64,000 nt of DNA from Streptomyces griseosporeus (GCF_014656055.1 NZ_BNBR01000002.1:33664-97663), one strand, 5' to 3'. Shown: positions 18,204 to 26,918, counted from the first letter of the stretch. Numbers and translations: made by a program. Notes: a model not told the origin generated them from the sequence alone.

Positions 18204-18845
18204 ATGACATCGACGGATCTTGTTGCGTTCGATCTGGCGTGGGACCGCTTGGAATCGTGGCTCGCGTCTCATTCACCCGCGGATCACGCTGCCCTTCGGC
18301 CGCCGGCAGAGGCTGCTGAGATCGCCGAGCTGGAGGACCACCTCGGCTTTGCGCTTCATCCCGAACTCAGGAGACTGCTGGAGCGGCGCAACGGTGTCGT
18401 CGAGCCTGAGCAAAGCAGTGGGTCTGGTCACGGAGTCTTTCCGGCCGGAGGCATCCTTCCTCTGGGGCATCGGCTCATCTCCACCGTCGATGTCGCGGAG
18501 ATGCACAAGATTCTCGTGGACGTCAGTGAGGACAACGTTGAAGCTGAGCTGTGGGATGAAGAGGATCTCGCCGGTCACCTCCACCAATGTGTGCCCTTCG
18601 CCGTGCCGAACGACGGAGGATTCGCGTTCGTCGACCATCGGCCGGGACCCACCTACGGACACGTGTTTGAGATGGGCATCGGCTCAGGCGACCTGGAGGG
18701 CACCCTCTGGGGCTCACATCTGACCGAGTTCGTCGGCGCCATCTCGCATGCCCTGGAGACCGGCGCCCCGTTCAAGAACTACTGGCCCACCACCTTCGAG
18801 CACTCCTCAGGCCGGACCTGCGTGGAATGGGAAATACGTGCGTAG
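18204..18845 (+). CDS. SMI1/KNR4 family protein
   Basis: A 213-residue protein of the SMI1/KNR4 (SUKH) superfamily. The N-terminal helices and the LEDHLGFALHPELRRLLERRNGV motif (about residues 39-61) match the family opening. VPFAVPNDGGFAFVDHRPGPTYGHVFEM (about 131-158) matches the beta-sheet core. Members serve as toxin immunity proteins or as poorly understood cytosolic proteins. No toxin gene is adjacent, so an immunity role is not supported here. The ATG at 18204 is the only sensible start. Confidence 0.85.
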   Translation: MTSTDLVAFDLAWDRLESWLASHSPADHAALRPPAEAAEIAELEDHLGFALHPELRRLLERRNGVVEPEQSSGSGHGVFPAGGILPLGHRLISTVDVAEMHKILVDVSEDNVEAELWDEEDLAGHLHQCVPFAVPNDGGFAFVDHRPGPTYGHVFEMGIGSGDLEGTLWGSHLTEFVGAISHALETGAPFKNYWPTTFEHSSGRTCVEWEIRA

Positions 18846-18990
18846 GCCGGTGACGAGCCGGGCTCCCGGCCGGTCTCGTCGTTGAGCGGTAGCTGGTGAA
18901 GCAACCCAGCGGTGTCGGAAGAGCAGCGTGGACTCGGTCGTGATGGCGTTAGGGTTCCGTCTGTCACCGGTGCAGGGAGGGACGGGGCCT

Positions 18991-19446
18991 GTGAACATCC
19001 AGGTGAGGACCCGCATTTCGGCGTATGCAATCGCCGTGGAAGATGATCGGCTGCTGTTGGCCCGCTTGTCGGACGCTTCGCCGGTTTTCACGCCGGGCTT
19101 GTGGCATTTGCCCGGTGGCGGGATCGATCCTGGTGAGCAGCCCGTTGAAGCGCTGACTCGTGAACTCTTGGAAGAGACGGGCCTTGAGCTGGTCGGGGCT
19201 CGCCTGCTGGACGCGCGGACGTACTCGGCCCAGAGGAACGGCATCAGCTGGAGCCTGACAGCACTGTTCTACGCTGCGTCTCTCAAGGGAAGGGCTCCGA
19301 CGGTGACTGAAGTCGATGGTTCCACCGAGGCCGCAGTATGGGTCCCCCTGAGCGACGTACGGGACACCGCAGTCCTGTCACCGCCGGCTGCCGACGCCAT
19401 GCACATGCTGGACAGCTCGAAGGCGATGTCCACAGCCACTCGTTGA
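18991..19446 (+). CDS. NUDIX hydrolase
   Basis: A 151-residue Nudix enzyme that would cleave a nucleoside diphosphate linked to another moiety. The Nudix box GGGIDPGEQPVEALTREL followed by LEETGLEL fits the family consensus. GTG 18991, behind GGGAGGG, is preferred over the earlier ATG at 18928, because homologues begin shortly before the first strand (ISAYAIAVEDDRLLLARL). The substrate is not predictable. It stands as a single gene between two unrelated ones. Confidence 0.88.
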   Translation: MNIQVRTRISAYAIAVEDDRLLLARLSDASPVFTPGLWHLPGGGIDPGEQPVEALTRELLEETGLELVGARLLDARTYSAQRNGISWSLTALFYAASLKGRAPTVTEVDGSTEAAVWVPLSDVRDTAVLSPPAADAMHMLDSSKAMSTATR

Positions 19447-19596
19447 GGACCGCGATCAGCACCGTCGCCTCGAAGCAGACGGGTCGGCTGGACGCTGCTC
19501 CCACCACAGAAGCGCCTGGTCAGGCAGCTCACGTATGCGTAGGTCGTGGATCCGATGCGGACGAAAGCATTTGACGGCATCGGGAGAATGCCTGGC

Positions 19597-20214
19597 ATGG
19601 GTACAGACATAAGCGGCTTCCTTGAGTATCGGGTGCCGCAGGGCGACCAGGAGCCGGGCTGGTACTGCGCACACGACCTCACCTCTCTGAACGATGTTCG
19701 TAACTACGACGCGTTCGGCTGCCTCTTCGGGGTCCGCAACTACGCGAACTTCCGTCCCCTGGCGGCAGGCCGGGGGTTTCCCACCGATGCCTCGGCCACC
19801 GTGAGCGCGCGGTTCGCCCAGCTGACGGAGTGGTACGGCGAAAACGGCCTTCATGGCACCACGTGGATCACGTGGGCCGAGGTGAAGGCCGTCGACTGGG
19901 ACGAGCCCGCAGAGAAGCCCGACAGCCGGCTCCACCAATACCGCCAGACGTCGAGCGGGCTCAGGATGACGGGCAAGGCGTCCTGGAGTGGCGCCTTCGC
20001 CCAGGCGGTCGGTCTCAGCGCCGGCGAGGTTCGGGAGTGGCCCGAAGGAAGTGAGTGGCTCGTCGGAGAAACGCTCTACAAATCAGTCACCATCTGCCGC
20101 AGAGATGCCGTCACCGACACCGGCGAGTGGCGACCCGTCTGGAAAGCGATGAGACAGCTCGCAGAACAGCACGGTGACGACAACGTGCGACTCGTCGTGT
20201 GGTTCGACGACTGA
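19597..20214 (+). CDS. conserved hypothetical protein
   Basis: A 205-residue soluble protein from ATG 19597 (upstream CGGGAGA). It is rich in tryptophan and tyrosine (FLEYRVPQGD, WYCAHDLTSLND, TWITWAEVKAVDWDEP) and ends in RLVVWFDD. The last part (about residues 155-205) predicts an alternating helix/strand. No known domain is recognised. The even composition and codon use support a real gene; function unknown. Confidence 0.7.
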   Translation: MGTDISGFLEYRVPQGDQEPGWYCAHDLTSLNDVRNYDAFGCLFGVRNYANFRPLAAGRGFPTDASATVSARFAQLTEWYGENGLHGTTWITWAEVKAVDWDEPAEKPDSRLHQYRQTSSGLRMTGKASWSGAFAQAVGLSAGEVREWPEGSEWLVGETLYKSVTICRRDAVTDTGEWRPVWKAMRQLAEQHGDDNVRLVVWFDD

Positions 20215-20259
20215 GCAGACCACTGCCGCAGCACATCACCGCTGAACGCCCCGTCCGGA

Positions 20260-20409
20260 TCATCTCGCGGACCAGATGAAGATGGCTGCGATATGGAGTC
20301 CGGCGCCGGCGAGGTAGATGGTGGCGGTCTTGTCGTAGCGGGTGGTCAGGCCGGGCCATTGGATCCAGCGCGCCCTGCGCTGCGTCCACGCCTGCACGGC
20401 GGAGGCCGC
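20260..20409 (-). pseudogene. IS5-family-type transposase, C-terminal remnant
   Basis: Read on the minus strand, the frame ending at TGA (20260-20262) gives WPGLTTRYDKTATIYLAG, then GLHIAAIFIWSAR. This is the characteristic end of IS5-group DDE transposases in Streptomyces. Upstream the frame stays open for only about 15 more codons and no start, DDE residues or inverted terminal repeats remain. A plus-strand frame ending at 20473 (RLAELLV) may be the cut end of a host gene. It marks an old insertion and deletion event. Confidence 0.7.
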
Positions 20410-20526
20410 CGCCCGCCTCGCGGGCACCCCGGACGCCGATCCGGCGCCGCGCCTGGCCGAACTCTTGGTCTGAACGACTGCTGCGGAGGATGACCGTTCG
20501 TGTCGCCGGCCTGCGCCGGACGGGCG

Positions 20527-21453
20527 TCAGCGCCAGTCGCCGAACCTCTCGAAGTACGCCTCCACCGGCCGCACACTGATCGCCTCGACGGCGGCACGCT
20601 GGGCCTCCCAGTCGCCGGTGAACGCTTCGACCAGCACCTCTGCAGCCCTCGTCGTACCGATCACCTTGCGCAGGCACTCCTCGCGGCGGGCACCGTCGAA
20701 GTGGACGAGCGCGACCCGCGCCAGGTTGTAGGCGCGGCTCGTACCGGTCAGGCGGTACGGCGGATGGGGGCGGAAGCGGTGTGCCAGCCGTGCCCCCGGT
20801 ACGGCCAGCACGTCGAGCCCCGCACGCCATGCCCGGATGCTGAAGTCCACGTCTTCGAGGCCGAGTTCGCGGAAGGCGCCGAAGCCGCCCAGCCTGTGGA
20901 ACGTCGCCCGGCGTACCACGAGGCAGCCGCCCGGGGCCAGGGGCACGGCGTATGGGGCGGTACCGCCGGGTTCGGGAGGCAGCCAGCGCACCCGCAGGTG
21001 GGCGTCGATCAGTCGCGCGCCGCAGCCCGCCGACGTGCCGGCGGCGTCGTACACCGTGGGTGCGAGGACGGCGTCCGGCCCGGCGTCCAGGGCCGACCGC
21101 AGGTGTGCCAGGCAGGTCCGCTCAAGCCGGCAGTGTGCGTCGAGGAACATCAGGTGCGTACCTCGGGCGAGCCGGGCGCCCGCGTTGCGGGCCGTAGCGA
21201 CGCCGCTGCGCCGGACGCGGTGCACGACGACGCCGCGGGCCCGCCACCGCGCCCCTTCCAACAGGGCGCAGCTGGCGTCCGTGCCGCCGTCGTCGACGAC
21301 GATCGTCTCGTCGGGGACGACGGATCCGCCGTACACCGACTCGATGGTCGCATGCAGTTCGGCGCCCTCGTCCAGCGTCGAGATGACCAGCGACACCGTC
21401 GACGCCCGTGTCCCGTGCAGCGCCTGGCCGGGCGAGGACGTCGTACGGCTCAT
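20527..21453 (-). CDS. family 2 glycosyltransferase
   Basis: A 308-residue GT-A fold, inverting glycosyltransferase. The N-terminal SLVISTLDEG (21-30) is followed by the nucleotide-sugar motif VVDDGGTD (about 52-59), a DAH metal motif (105-107) and the ED acceptor-side pair at 200-201 (GLEDVDFSIRAWRAG). No membrane segment is visible, so it is likely cytosolic. The start overlaps the stop of the upstream gene (ATGA at 21450-21453). It is the last gene of a three-gene operon with a 2OG oxygenase and an unknown protein, suggesting sugar addition to a hydroxylated product. The acceptor is unknown. Confidence 0.88.
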   Translation of the reverse strand: MSRTTSSPGQALHGTRASTVSLVISTLDEGAELHATIESVYGGSVVPDETIVVDDGGTDASCALLEGARWRARGVVVHRVRRSGVATARNAGARLARGTHLMFLDAHCRLERTCLAHLRSALDAGPDAVLAPTVYDAAGTSAGCGARLIDAHLRVRWLPPEPGGTAPYAVPLAPGGCLVVRRATFHRLGGFGAFRELGLEDVDFSIRAWRAGLDVLAVPGARLAHRFRPHPPYRLTGTSRAYNLARVALVHFDGARREECLRKVIGTTRAAEVLVEAFTGDWEAQRAAVEAISVRPVEAYFERFGDWR

Positions 21454-22190
21454 GTCAGCGGTGGCCCGGGAGTGCCGGGCGGGACGCCCGCGGGCGGCAG
21501 CGTGGCGACGACGTCGATCAGGCCCGGGAGGAGGGCCGCATGCCTGAGCGAGTCCTGCAGGTAGGCCGTGAGTCCGGCGGTGAGCGCGAAGTGGTAGGAA
21601 CTCAGCCGGTCGAGCTCCCCGCCGTCCAGGCTCAGGGACAGGAGGTCGCCGACCCGGAGTGCCCCCAGGCCCAGCGTGTCGAGGACCGTCTGCGGCGAGG
21701 CCGCGAACTCCAGGTAGTCGGCGAAGTCGGTGGACGAATGGAAGTCCGCCTCGGCGAAGCCGGCGCGAGTCAGGGCGTGCTCGAGTGCCCGGTCGCCCTG
21801 GCGCACCAGATAGTCCGCCGACGAGACGTCCGCCTCGAGCAGGTACTCGAGCAGCGATTTCGTCAGGGCGCCGACGAGACCCAGGTTGGTGGCGTTCCTC
21901 CGATCCGTCAGGACCGGGGTGAGGTGGGCCCGGCCCTCGGTTCCGATCATGGCGATGCCCACCGCCTCGATCGTCTGTGACCCGATCCCCTTGGGCGGCC
22001 ATGGCCGCTCCGTCACGGCCAGCGCCAGGACGAGAGCCTGCGCGGACAGCAGCGGTTCCAGGACCTCGGTGAAGAGGTACGGGTAGCCGTTGCGGCGGCA
22101 GAACGCCGCCAGCGCGGTCCGCGTCTGTGGGTCGGTGTCACGGGACACGGCCATCCGGACCGACTCGTTGGCGGAGGAGTGGTAGGTCAT
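21450..22190 (-). CDS. unknown protein, possibly a divergent GNAT-like fold
   Basis: A 246-residue soluble protein with no recognised domain. Its middle part (about residues 75-150) has an order reminiscent of acetyltransferases: a strand with AVGIAMIG, HLTPVLTDRRNATNLGLVGALTKSLLEYLL, and later RALEHALTRAGFAEADF, like the C-terminal alpha-beta of GNAT enzymes. The acetyl-CoA loop is not clear, so this is only a suggestion. It overlaps its neighbours by ATGA on both sides (21450 and 22187), so it is tightly coupled to the 2OG oxygenase and the glycosyltransferase. The start is ATG 22190; an earlier in-frame start would extend into the upstream gene. Confidence 0.75.
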   Translation of the reverse strand: MTYHSSANESVRMAVSRDTDPQTRTALAAFCRRNGYPYLFTEVLEPLLSAQALVLALAVTERPWPPKGIGSQTIEAVGIAMIGTEGRAHLTPVLTDRRNATNLGLVGALTKSLLEYLLEADVSSADYLVRQGDRALEHALTRAGFAEADFHSSTDFADYLEFAASPQTVLDTLGLGALRVGDLLSLSLDGGELDRLSSYHFALTAGLTAYLQDSLRHAALLPGLIDVVATLPPAGVPPGTPGPPLT

Positions 22191-22813
22191 CGCGGGCCTC
22201 CGAGAGCGGGGGAACTGGCACTGGACATCCACCCGGCGACTGCGTACCGCGTGCCGTCCAGCACGGTCGCGACCTCGTGCATCAGTGAGGAGCGGAACAG
22301 CAGCAGCATCCCCGGCTCGGGCACGACGACCACCCGGCGGTCGCGCAGCCGGGGGTCGGTCTCGTAGATGGTGAGCGCGCCGCCGTCGAACGCCGGCAGG
22401 GCCCCGTTGGCGCGGCGGCCGTTGAGGTACAGCAACAGCGACCAGCGGTGGGCGGCGAGCCGGGGCGGATCCTTCTTGTGGTTGGCGACGTCGCGGTGTG
22501 CGCGGAAGTAGCTGCCCTTCTCGTACGACATGAAGTACGGGCCGTAGAGGAAGTCCGCGTCCGATTCGAACGCCGCGCGATGGTCGTCGAAGTAGGACGC
22601 CATGCGCTCGCCGATGCGCCGCTTGTCGTCCTCGGGGTAGTGGTGGTCGAAGCAGTGGCGCAGCGAGGAGTCGAGGAGCGATTCGCCGGCGCGGACGACC
22701 TGGGCCGGTTCACGGGGCGACTCGTCCATGGCCCGGATGACGCCGGCGCACTCGTCGGCCGAGAGGAAGCCCGGGACCGACGCCACGTTCTGCGTCCTGA
22801 ACTGGGGTCGCAT
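22187..22813 (-). CDS. 2-oxoglutarate/Fe(II)-dependent oxygenase
   Basis: A 208-residue prolyl-hydroxylase-like dioxygenase. The iron triad is H106-x-D108 (RAHRDV) and H179 (LMHEVA), with R189 positioned to bind 2-oxoglutarate (GTRYAVAGW). YFMSYEKGSYF before the HxD is the usual P4H-type strand. It would hydroxylate a peptide or small-molecule substrate. It is the first gene of an operon with an unknown protein and a GT2 enzyme, so hydroxylation may create the site for glycosylation. Start ATG 22813; in-frame sequence upstream lacks support. Confidence 0.9.
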   Translation of the reverse strand: MRPQFRTQNVASVPGFLSADECAGVIRAMDESPREPAQVVRAGESLLDSSLRHCFDHHYPEDDKRRIGERMASYFDDHRAAFESDADFLYGPYFMSYEKGSYFRAHRDVANHKKDPPRLAAHRWSLLLYLNGRRANGALPAFDGGALTIYETDPRLRDRRVVVVPEPGMLLLFRSSLMHEVATVLDGTRYAVAGWMSSASSPALGGPR

Positions 22814-22869
22814 GAGTACTGACGCCTCCCGGTGGGGTACGTCGCTTGGGGTGCGTCCAGACTCCTGCA

Positions 22870-22895
22870 GCCGGTCCCGGCCTTCGGGGACCGGC
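22870..22895. terminator. hairpin upstream of the 2OG operon
   Basis: GCCGGTCCC and GGGACCGGC form a 9-base stem around a short loop, without a U-run. It lies in the 360-base gap between the 2OG operon and antP. It could terminate read-through or act on the leader of the minus-strand operon. Confidence 0.4.
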
Positions 22896-22991
22896 ACGCC
22901 GGAATAGCCCGCACGGCGGTATGAGGGGGGCGGGCGTCGTCCCGCTCAGCCCGGCCAGTGCCTTTGCAGCGCCAGTACCCAGGGAGGCCTG

Positions 22992-23114
22992 GTGGTGGCC
23001 GAGTGCCTGGGTGGTGGGCTGCCGGCGGCAGCGACCGGCGCCGACCTCATGGGCGTCGAGTCCGACCAGGGGAAAGCCCTCTTCCTCCAACTCGACTACC
23101 GGCCCTCCTGCTGA
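22992..23114 (+). CDS. possible 40-residue small protein or gene remnant
   Basis: A GTG-started frame of 40 codons preceded by a strong AGGGAGG ribosome site at 22981-22987. The peptide is MVAECLGGGLPAAATGADLM followed by a charged stretch and LDYRPSC. It has no membrane segment or familiar leader. It may be the end of a decayed gene instead. The rest of 22814-23173 shows nothing else convincing. Confidence 0.2.
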   Translation: MVAECLGGGLPAAATGADLMGVESDQGKALFLQLDYRPSC

Positions 23115-23173
23115 CGAGGCTCGCGGGAAACCGAGGCACCGGGCTGGTGCCCCGCACCCCGGTCGAGGTTCGC

Positions 23174-24433
23174 TCACGTCACCGGTCCCGTGGCCGGGGG
23201 CGCGGGGTCGTAGGCGGCGTCGCGGGTGAGGGTGTGCAGGTGCTGGGCCGCTGTGAGGAGGTCCTGGTGGGTGGTGAAGAGGGCGTTGACGCCGAAGCGG
23301 AGGAGGTCGGGGGCGCGCATGTCGGCGAGCACCCCCTGCGCGGCGAGGGCGGCGACCAGGCCGCGGGCGTGCGGGTGGCGCAGGGTGACCTGGCTGGCGC
23401 GGCGGGCCGGGTCGCCCGGGGTGACGGGGGTGAAGCCGAGGGGGGTCAGGAGTGTCTCCGCGCAGGTGAGGAAGAAGCCGGTCAGGGACAGGCTCTTGGC
23501 GCGGACGTCGGCGAGGTCGACGCCGTCGAAGGCGGTGAGGGCCGCTTCGAGGGCGAGCAGGGACAGGATCGGCGGGGTGCCGATGCGGGCGCGGGCGATG
23601 CCGGGGGCGGGTGCGTAGCCGGGGGTCAGGGCGAAGGGGTCGGCGTGACCGGTCCAGCCGGGCAGCGGCGTCTGCAGCGCGGGGTGGTGGCGTTGCGCCA
23701 CGTAGAGGAAGGCGGGGGCGCCCGGGCCGCCGGAGAGGAACTTGTAGCCGCAGCCCACCGCCAGGTCCACGCCGATCGCATCGACGTCGAGGGGCAGGGC
23801 ACCGGCCGCGTGGCACAGGTCCCACAGCGCGAGGGCCCCGGCCTCGTGGACCGCGGCGGTCAGCGCCCGCATGTCGTACAGCTCCCCGGTGCGGAAGTCG
23901 ACGGGCGAGTAGCTGACGACGGCGACCCGGTGGCCCTCGGCGGCGAGGAAGCGCGGGAGATCCGCCGGCGGCACCCGGCGTACCTCCAGATCACGGCGGC
24001 CGGCGACCGCGTCGGCGAGATAGCGGTCGGTGGGGAAGTGTCCGGGGTCGGTGACCAGCAGCGGACGGTCCGGGCGCAGCGCGGCTGCGGCGTCGAGCGC
24101 GGTGAACAGCTGCACGCTGGTGGAGTCGCCCGCGACCGTCTGGCCGGGTGCGGCCCCGATGAGCGCGCCGATGGTGTCCCCGATCCGCAGAGGCGCCTCC
24201 CACCAGCCGTTGTCGTTCCAGGAGCCGATGAGGCCGGTGCCCCACTGGCGGCGCACCACGTCGTCCAGGGCGGCGGGGACGGCGGCGGGAAGCGGACCGA
24301 GGGAGTTGCCGTCGAGGTAGACGACGTCCGGCGGGAGAAGGAAGCGGGCGCGCAGAGGGGCCAGGGGGTCGTCGGTGTCGAGCTGGGCGGCTCGTTCACG
24401 CAGCTCGGCGGGGGCGGGCGGTGCGGTGGTCAT
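23174..24433 (-). CDS. antP: kynureninase (antimycin pathway)
   Basis: A PLP enzyme of 419 residues that cleaves kynurenine to anthranilate and alanine. The Schiff-base lysine is K231 in GYKFLSGG; WDLCHAAG (D205) contacts the PLP nitrogen, and the family opening YLDGNSLGPLP is at 39-49. It is the last gene of the antH-P unit and overlaps the preceding gene by four bases. In antimycin clusters a dedicated kynureninase is optional (present in the longer forms), relieving dependence on primary metabolism for anthranilate. Its position next to the TDO gene makes tryptophan-to-anthranilate flux the clear role. Confidence 0.95.
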   Translation of the reverse strand: MTTAPPAPAELRERAAQLDTDDPLAPLRARFLLPPDVVYLDGNSLGPLPAAVPAALDDVVRRQWGTGLIGSWNDNGWWEAPLRIGDTIGALIGAAPGQTVAGDSTSVQLFTALDAAAALRPDRPLLVTDPGHFPTDRYLADAVAGRRDLEVRRVPPADLPRFLAAEGHRVAVVSYSPVDFRTGELYDMRALTAAVHEAGALALWDLCHAAGALPLDVDAIGVDLAVGCGYKFLSGGPGAPAFLYVAQRHHPALQTPLPGWTGHADPFALTPGYAPAPGIARARIGTPPILSLLALEAALTAFDGVDLADVRAKSLSLTGFFLTCAETLLTPLGFTPVTPGDPARRASQVTLRHPHARGLVAALAAQGVLADMRAPDLLRFGVNALFTTHQDLLTAAQHLHTLTRDAAYDPAPPATGPVT

Positions 24434-25278
24434 GGGTGTGCGGCCTCCTGGCCCGCTGTGTGGGGGTTCTCCGGGGGGAAGTGGGCGGTCATGTCCCGGA
24501 GGGTGCCGGCGACCGCGCGGGCGCCGGGCGCGTCCGGTTCGATGAGGGTGTAGTGGCCGGTGCCGGGCAGGACGACCGTGGTGAGGTCGCGGTGGACGGC
24601 CGCGTAGTCGCCGAACTGGGTGAGCGGGACCTCCTCGTCGGCGGCGCCGTGCAGCAGCACGGTGGGGACTCCGGTGGTGCCCGCGTCGCGCAGCAGGGTG
24701 AGCGGGTCGACCTCCGGCAGCCGCTCGGCGAAGTGCCGTTCACCACCGAGGAGTTGGAGGGCGGCGTCGTTGCTGAGGCGGTCGCGGCGGGTGGCGGTGA
24801 GGTCGGTGATCGGAGCGAGGGCGAGGACGCTCGTGGGCAGGGTGCGGGTGTGCCAGCGGGAACCGGGCGGCAGCAGTCCCCGGGCGGCGCACCACAGGGC
24901 CAGGTGGCCGCCGGAGCAGTGGCCCGCCAGGACGTAGGGCCGCCCCTGGGGAAGGGTGTCGACGATGCGGGCCACGTCGTCGAAGGTCTCGGGGTAGCCG
25001 CCCGCCCCGCCGGAGCGGCGGAAGCCGGGCAGTAGCACCTCGAAGCCCTGCCGGGACAACCAGGCCGCGAACGGGGTCAGGTGCATGCGGTCGTAGCGCC
25101 AGTAACCGCCGTGCAGCAGGACGACCAGCGGGGCGTCGGGGTCCTCGCACGGCCAGGCGTCGTACGACTGGTGGGGGTGGTCGCCGTAGCGGCCGCGCAC
25201 CGGTGCCAGGACCGGCTTCAGGCTCAGGACCCGCCGTTCCTCCTCGGCGGCGAAGGCGGAGATGACCCTAGACGTCAC
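24430..25278 (-). CDS. antO: alpha/beta-hydrolase, kynurenine-formamidase-like (AntO)
   Basis: A 282-residue alpha/beta-hydrolase. The oxyanion motif HGGYW (56-60) is typical of arylformamidases. The nucleophile is S122 in GHCSGGH, with D214 (GAADEEVP) and H242 (GTGHYT) completing the triad. By similarity it could hydrolyse N-formylkynurenine. By position it is the AntO of antimycin clusters, a lipase-like protein associated with the N-formylation step of the 3-formamidosalicylate unit; sequence alone does not decide between these. GTG 25278 overlaps the antN end by 11 bases; the 3' end overlaps antP by four. Confidence 0.85.
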   Translation of the reverse strand: MTSRVISAFAAEEERRVLSLKPVLAPVRGRYGDHPHQSYDAWPCEDPDAPLVVLLHGGYWRYDRMHLTPFAAWLSRQGFEVLLPGFRRSGGAGGYPETFDDVARIVDTLPQGRPYVLAGHCSGGHLALWCAARGLLPPGSRWHTRTLPTSVLALAPITDLTATRRDRLSNDAALQLLGGERHFAERLPEVDPLTLLRDAGTTGVPTVLLHGAADEEVPLTQFGDYAAVHRDLTTVVLPGTGHYTLIEPDAPGARAVAGTLRDMTAHFPPENPHTAGQEAAHP

Positions 25279-26116
25279 CGCGCACCTCCCACAGTTCGGG
25301 GAAGACCGGGCGGGCCGCCCGCTCCTCCAGCCACGCCAGGCCGGCCGAACCGGCGCTGCCGGGTTTGGCGCCCATGGCGCGGCGGACGACCAGGACGTGG
25401 TCGAAGCGCCAGCGGGTGACGAGTTCGGCGATGTCGGTGAGCAGTTCCCCGAGCGCCAGGTGGGGATGGTGCTGGGGTCCGGCGTAGATCTGCCTCCACG
25501 CCTCGGTCACCCCGGGGTCAGCCGTGTACGGGCTGGCCATGTCCCGTTCGAGGACGTGGCGCGGGACGGGCAGGCCCTGCCGGTGGAGGTGGGCCAGTAC
25601 CTCGTCGTACAGGGACGGTTCGCGGTAGGTCTCGGCGAGCGCCTCGTGGACGGCCGGGTCGCCGCGGTGGGCGCGCAGCAGGGCGGCGGACTTGTCGCCG
25701 AGGAGGAACTCCATGTGCCGGTACATCGCAGACTGGAACCCCGACGCCTTACCGAAGGCGGCTCTGAAGCCGTTGAACTGGGCGGGTGTCAGCGCGGCGA
25801 TGGGCGTCCAGGCGCCGTTCAGGGCGGTCAGCGCGCGGCGGCTGCGCGTCAGGCCGTCCAGGGCCGCGGGGAGGTCGTCCTTGGCGAAGGCCACCCGTGC
25901 CGTGCGCCACTCGTGCACGATCAGGGTGAACCACAGTTCCATCACCTGGCTGGTGACGAGGAAGCCCATCTCGTCCGGGGCCTCGGTCAGGGGGTGCTGG
26001 AGGGAGTTGAGGACGGACGCGTGGACGTAGGTGTCGTACGGGCTGGCGCCGGTGAAGGGCCGGGTCAGGGCGTCGTCCGTCACCGGATCGCCGAGGGTGG
26101 ACGTGCGGTCGTTCAT
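25268..26116 (-). CDS. antN: tryptophan 2,3-dioxygenase
   Basis: A heme dioxygenase of 282 residues that opens the tryptophan indole ring to N-formylkynurenine, the first step to the antimycin anthranilate. Family landmarks are MGFLVTSQVMELWFTLIVHEW (about 49-69), SGFQSAMYRHMEFLLG, and WRFDHVLVVRRAMG with its histidine at the heme-ligand position. ATG 26116 is preferred to the GTG-type extension to 26149. It lies 25 bases after antM and overlaps antO. It feeds AntP through formyl removal. Confidence 0.95.
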   Translation of the reverse strand: MNDRTSTLGDPVTDDALTRPFTGASPYDTYVHASVLNSLQHPLTEAPDEMGFLVTSQVMELWFTLIVHEWRTARVAFAKDDLPAALDGLTRSRRALTALNGAWTPIAALTPAQFNGFRAAFGKASGFQSAMYRHMEFLLGDKSAALLRAHRGDPAVHEALAETYREPSLYDEVLAHLHRQGLPVPRHVLERDMASPYTADPGVTEAWRQIYAGPQHHPHLALGELLTDIAELVTRWRFDHVLVVRRAMGAKPGSAGSAGLAWLEERAARPVFPELWEVRGDV

Positions 26117-26141
26117 CGCATCTCCTAAGGGTGCGGAGGGG

Positions 26142-26918
26142 TCACACACCGAGGTGGGCGCCGCCGGAGGCGTCGATCCACTGGCCGGTCACCCAGCGGG
26201 CGTCGTCGCTCGCGACGAAGGAGACGACGTCGGCGATGTCCACGGGGTCGCCGAGCCGGCCGAACACGGATGCCTCGGAGTAGCGGCGGCGGATCCCCGG
26301 GACGGCGAGGGTGGGGTTGATCTCGGTCTCGGTGTAGCCGGGTGCGACGGCGTTGACGGTGATGCCCCGCGGGCCCAGTTCCTGGGCCAGGGAAAGGGTC
26401 AGGTAGTCGAGGGCGGCCTTGGTCATGGTGTAGGAGACGATCGCCGGGAAGGCGACGCGGGTGGCGACGGAGGAGATGTTGATGATCCGGCCGCCGTCGC
26501 GCAGGCGGCCCAGACCGCGCTGGATGACGAAGAAGGGTGCCTTGGTATTGATCGCGAAGACGCGGTCGTAGTCGGCCTCGGTCACCTGGGCGAGCGGGCG
26601 GGGCAGGGTGATGCCCGCGTTGTTGACGAGGATGTCCAGGCCCGCCGGGGCGTCGTGCTCCGCCAGGGCCGCGTCGAAGGCGGACCACAGGGTGTCGGCG
26701 TCGCCCGGGACGCCGAATTCGGCGTGCACGCAGAAGGCGCGGCCGCCGTCGGCCTGGATCTCCTTGACGGTCCGCTCGGCGGCCGTTTGGTCGTGGCCGT
26801 AGTGGACCGCCACCAGGGCACCCTCGCGGGCAAGGCGGCGGCTGATGGCTCTGCCGATGCCCCGGCTGCCTCCGGTGACCAGGGCGGTCCTGCCCTCGTG
26901 GCGGGCGGTGGCGGTCAT
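26142..26918 (-). CDS. antM: short-chain dehydrogenase, C-8 ketoreductase of antimycin
   Basis: A FabG-like SDR of 258 residues: cofactor motif TGGSRGIG (about 15-22), NNAG, catalytic S in NISS, and YTMTK with the Tyr-x3-Lys pair. In antimycin biosynthesis the stand-alone reductase AntM reduces the C-8 ketone left by the reductase-less PKS module AntD, creating the hydroxyl that AntB acylates. The missing KR in the antD product of this window agrees with that role. It sits 29 bases after antL, ATG 26918. Confidence 0.92.
   Translation of the reverse strand: MTATARHEGRTALVTGGSRGIGRAISRRLAREGALVAVHYGHDQTAAERTVKEIQADGGRAFCVHAEFGVPGDADTLWSAFDAALAEHDAPAGLDILVNNAGITLPRPLAQVTEADYDRVFAINTKAPFFVIQRGLGRLRDGGRIINISSVATRVAFPAIVSYTMTKAALDYLTLSLAQELGPRGITVNAVAPGYTETEINPTLAVPGIRRRYSEASVFGRLGDPVDIADVVSFVASDDARWVTGQWIDASGGAHLGV

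Noticed and set aside
18204..18845. SMI1/KNR4 protein as immunity to a polymorphic toxin
   Set aside because: No toxin, WXG100 or secretion gene is within several kilobases.
20260..20409. An intact insertion sequence
   Set aside because: Only the C-terminal end of a transposase remains, with no start and no terminal inverted repeats.
23174..26116. The kynurenine genes as general tryptophan catabolism
   Set aside because: They continue the antH-M transcription unit with overlaps and short gaps and match antN, antO and antP in order.
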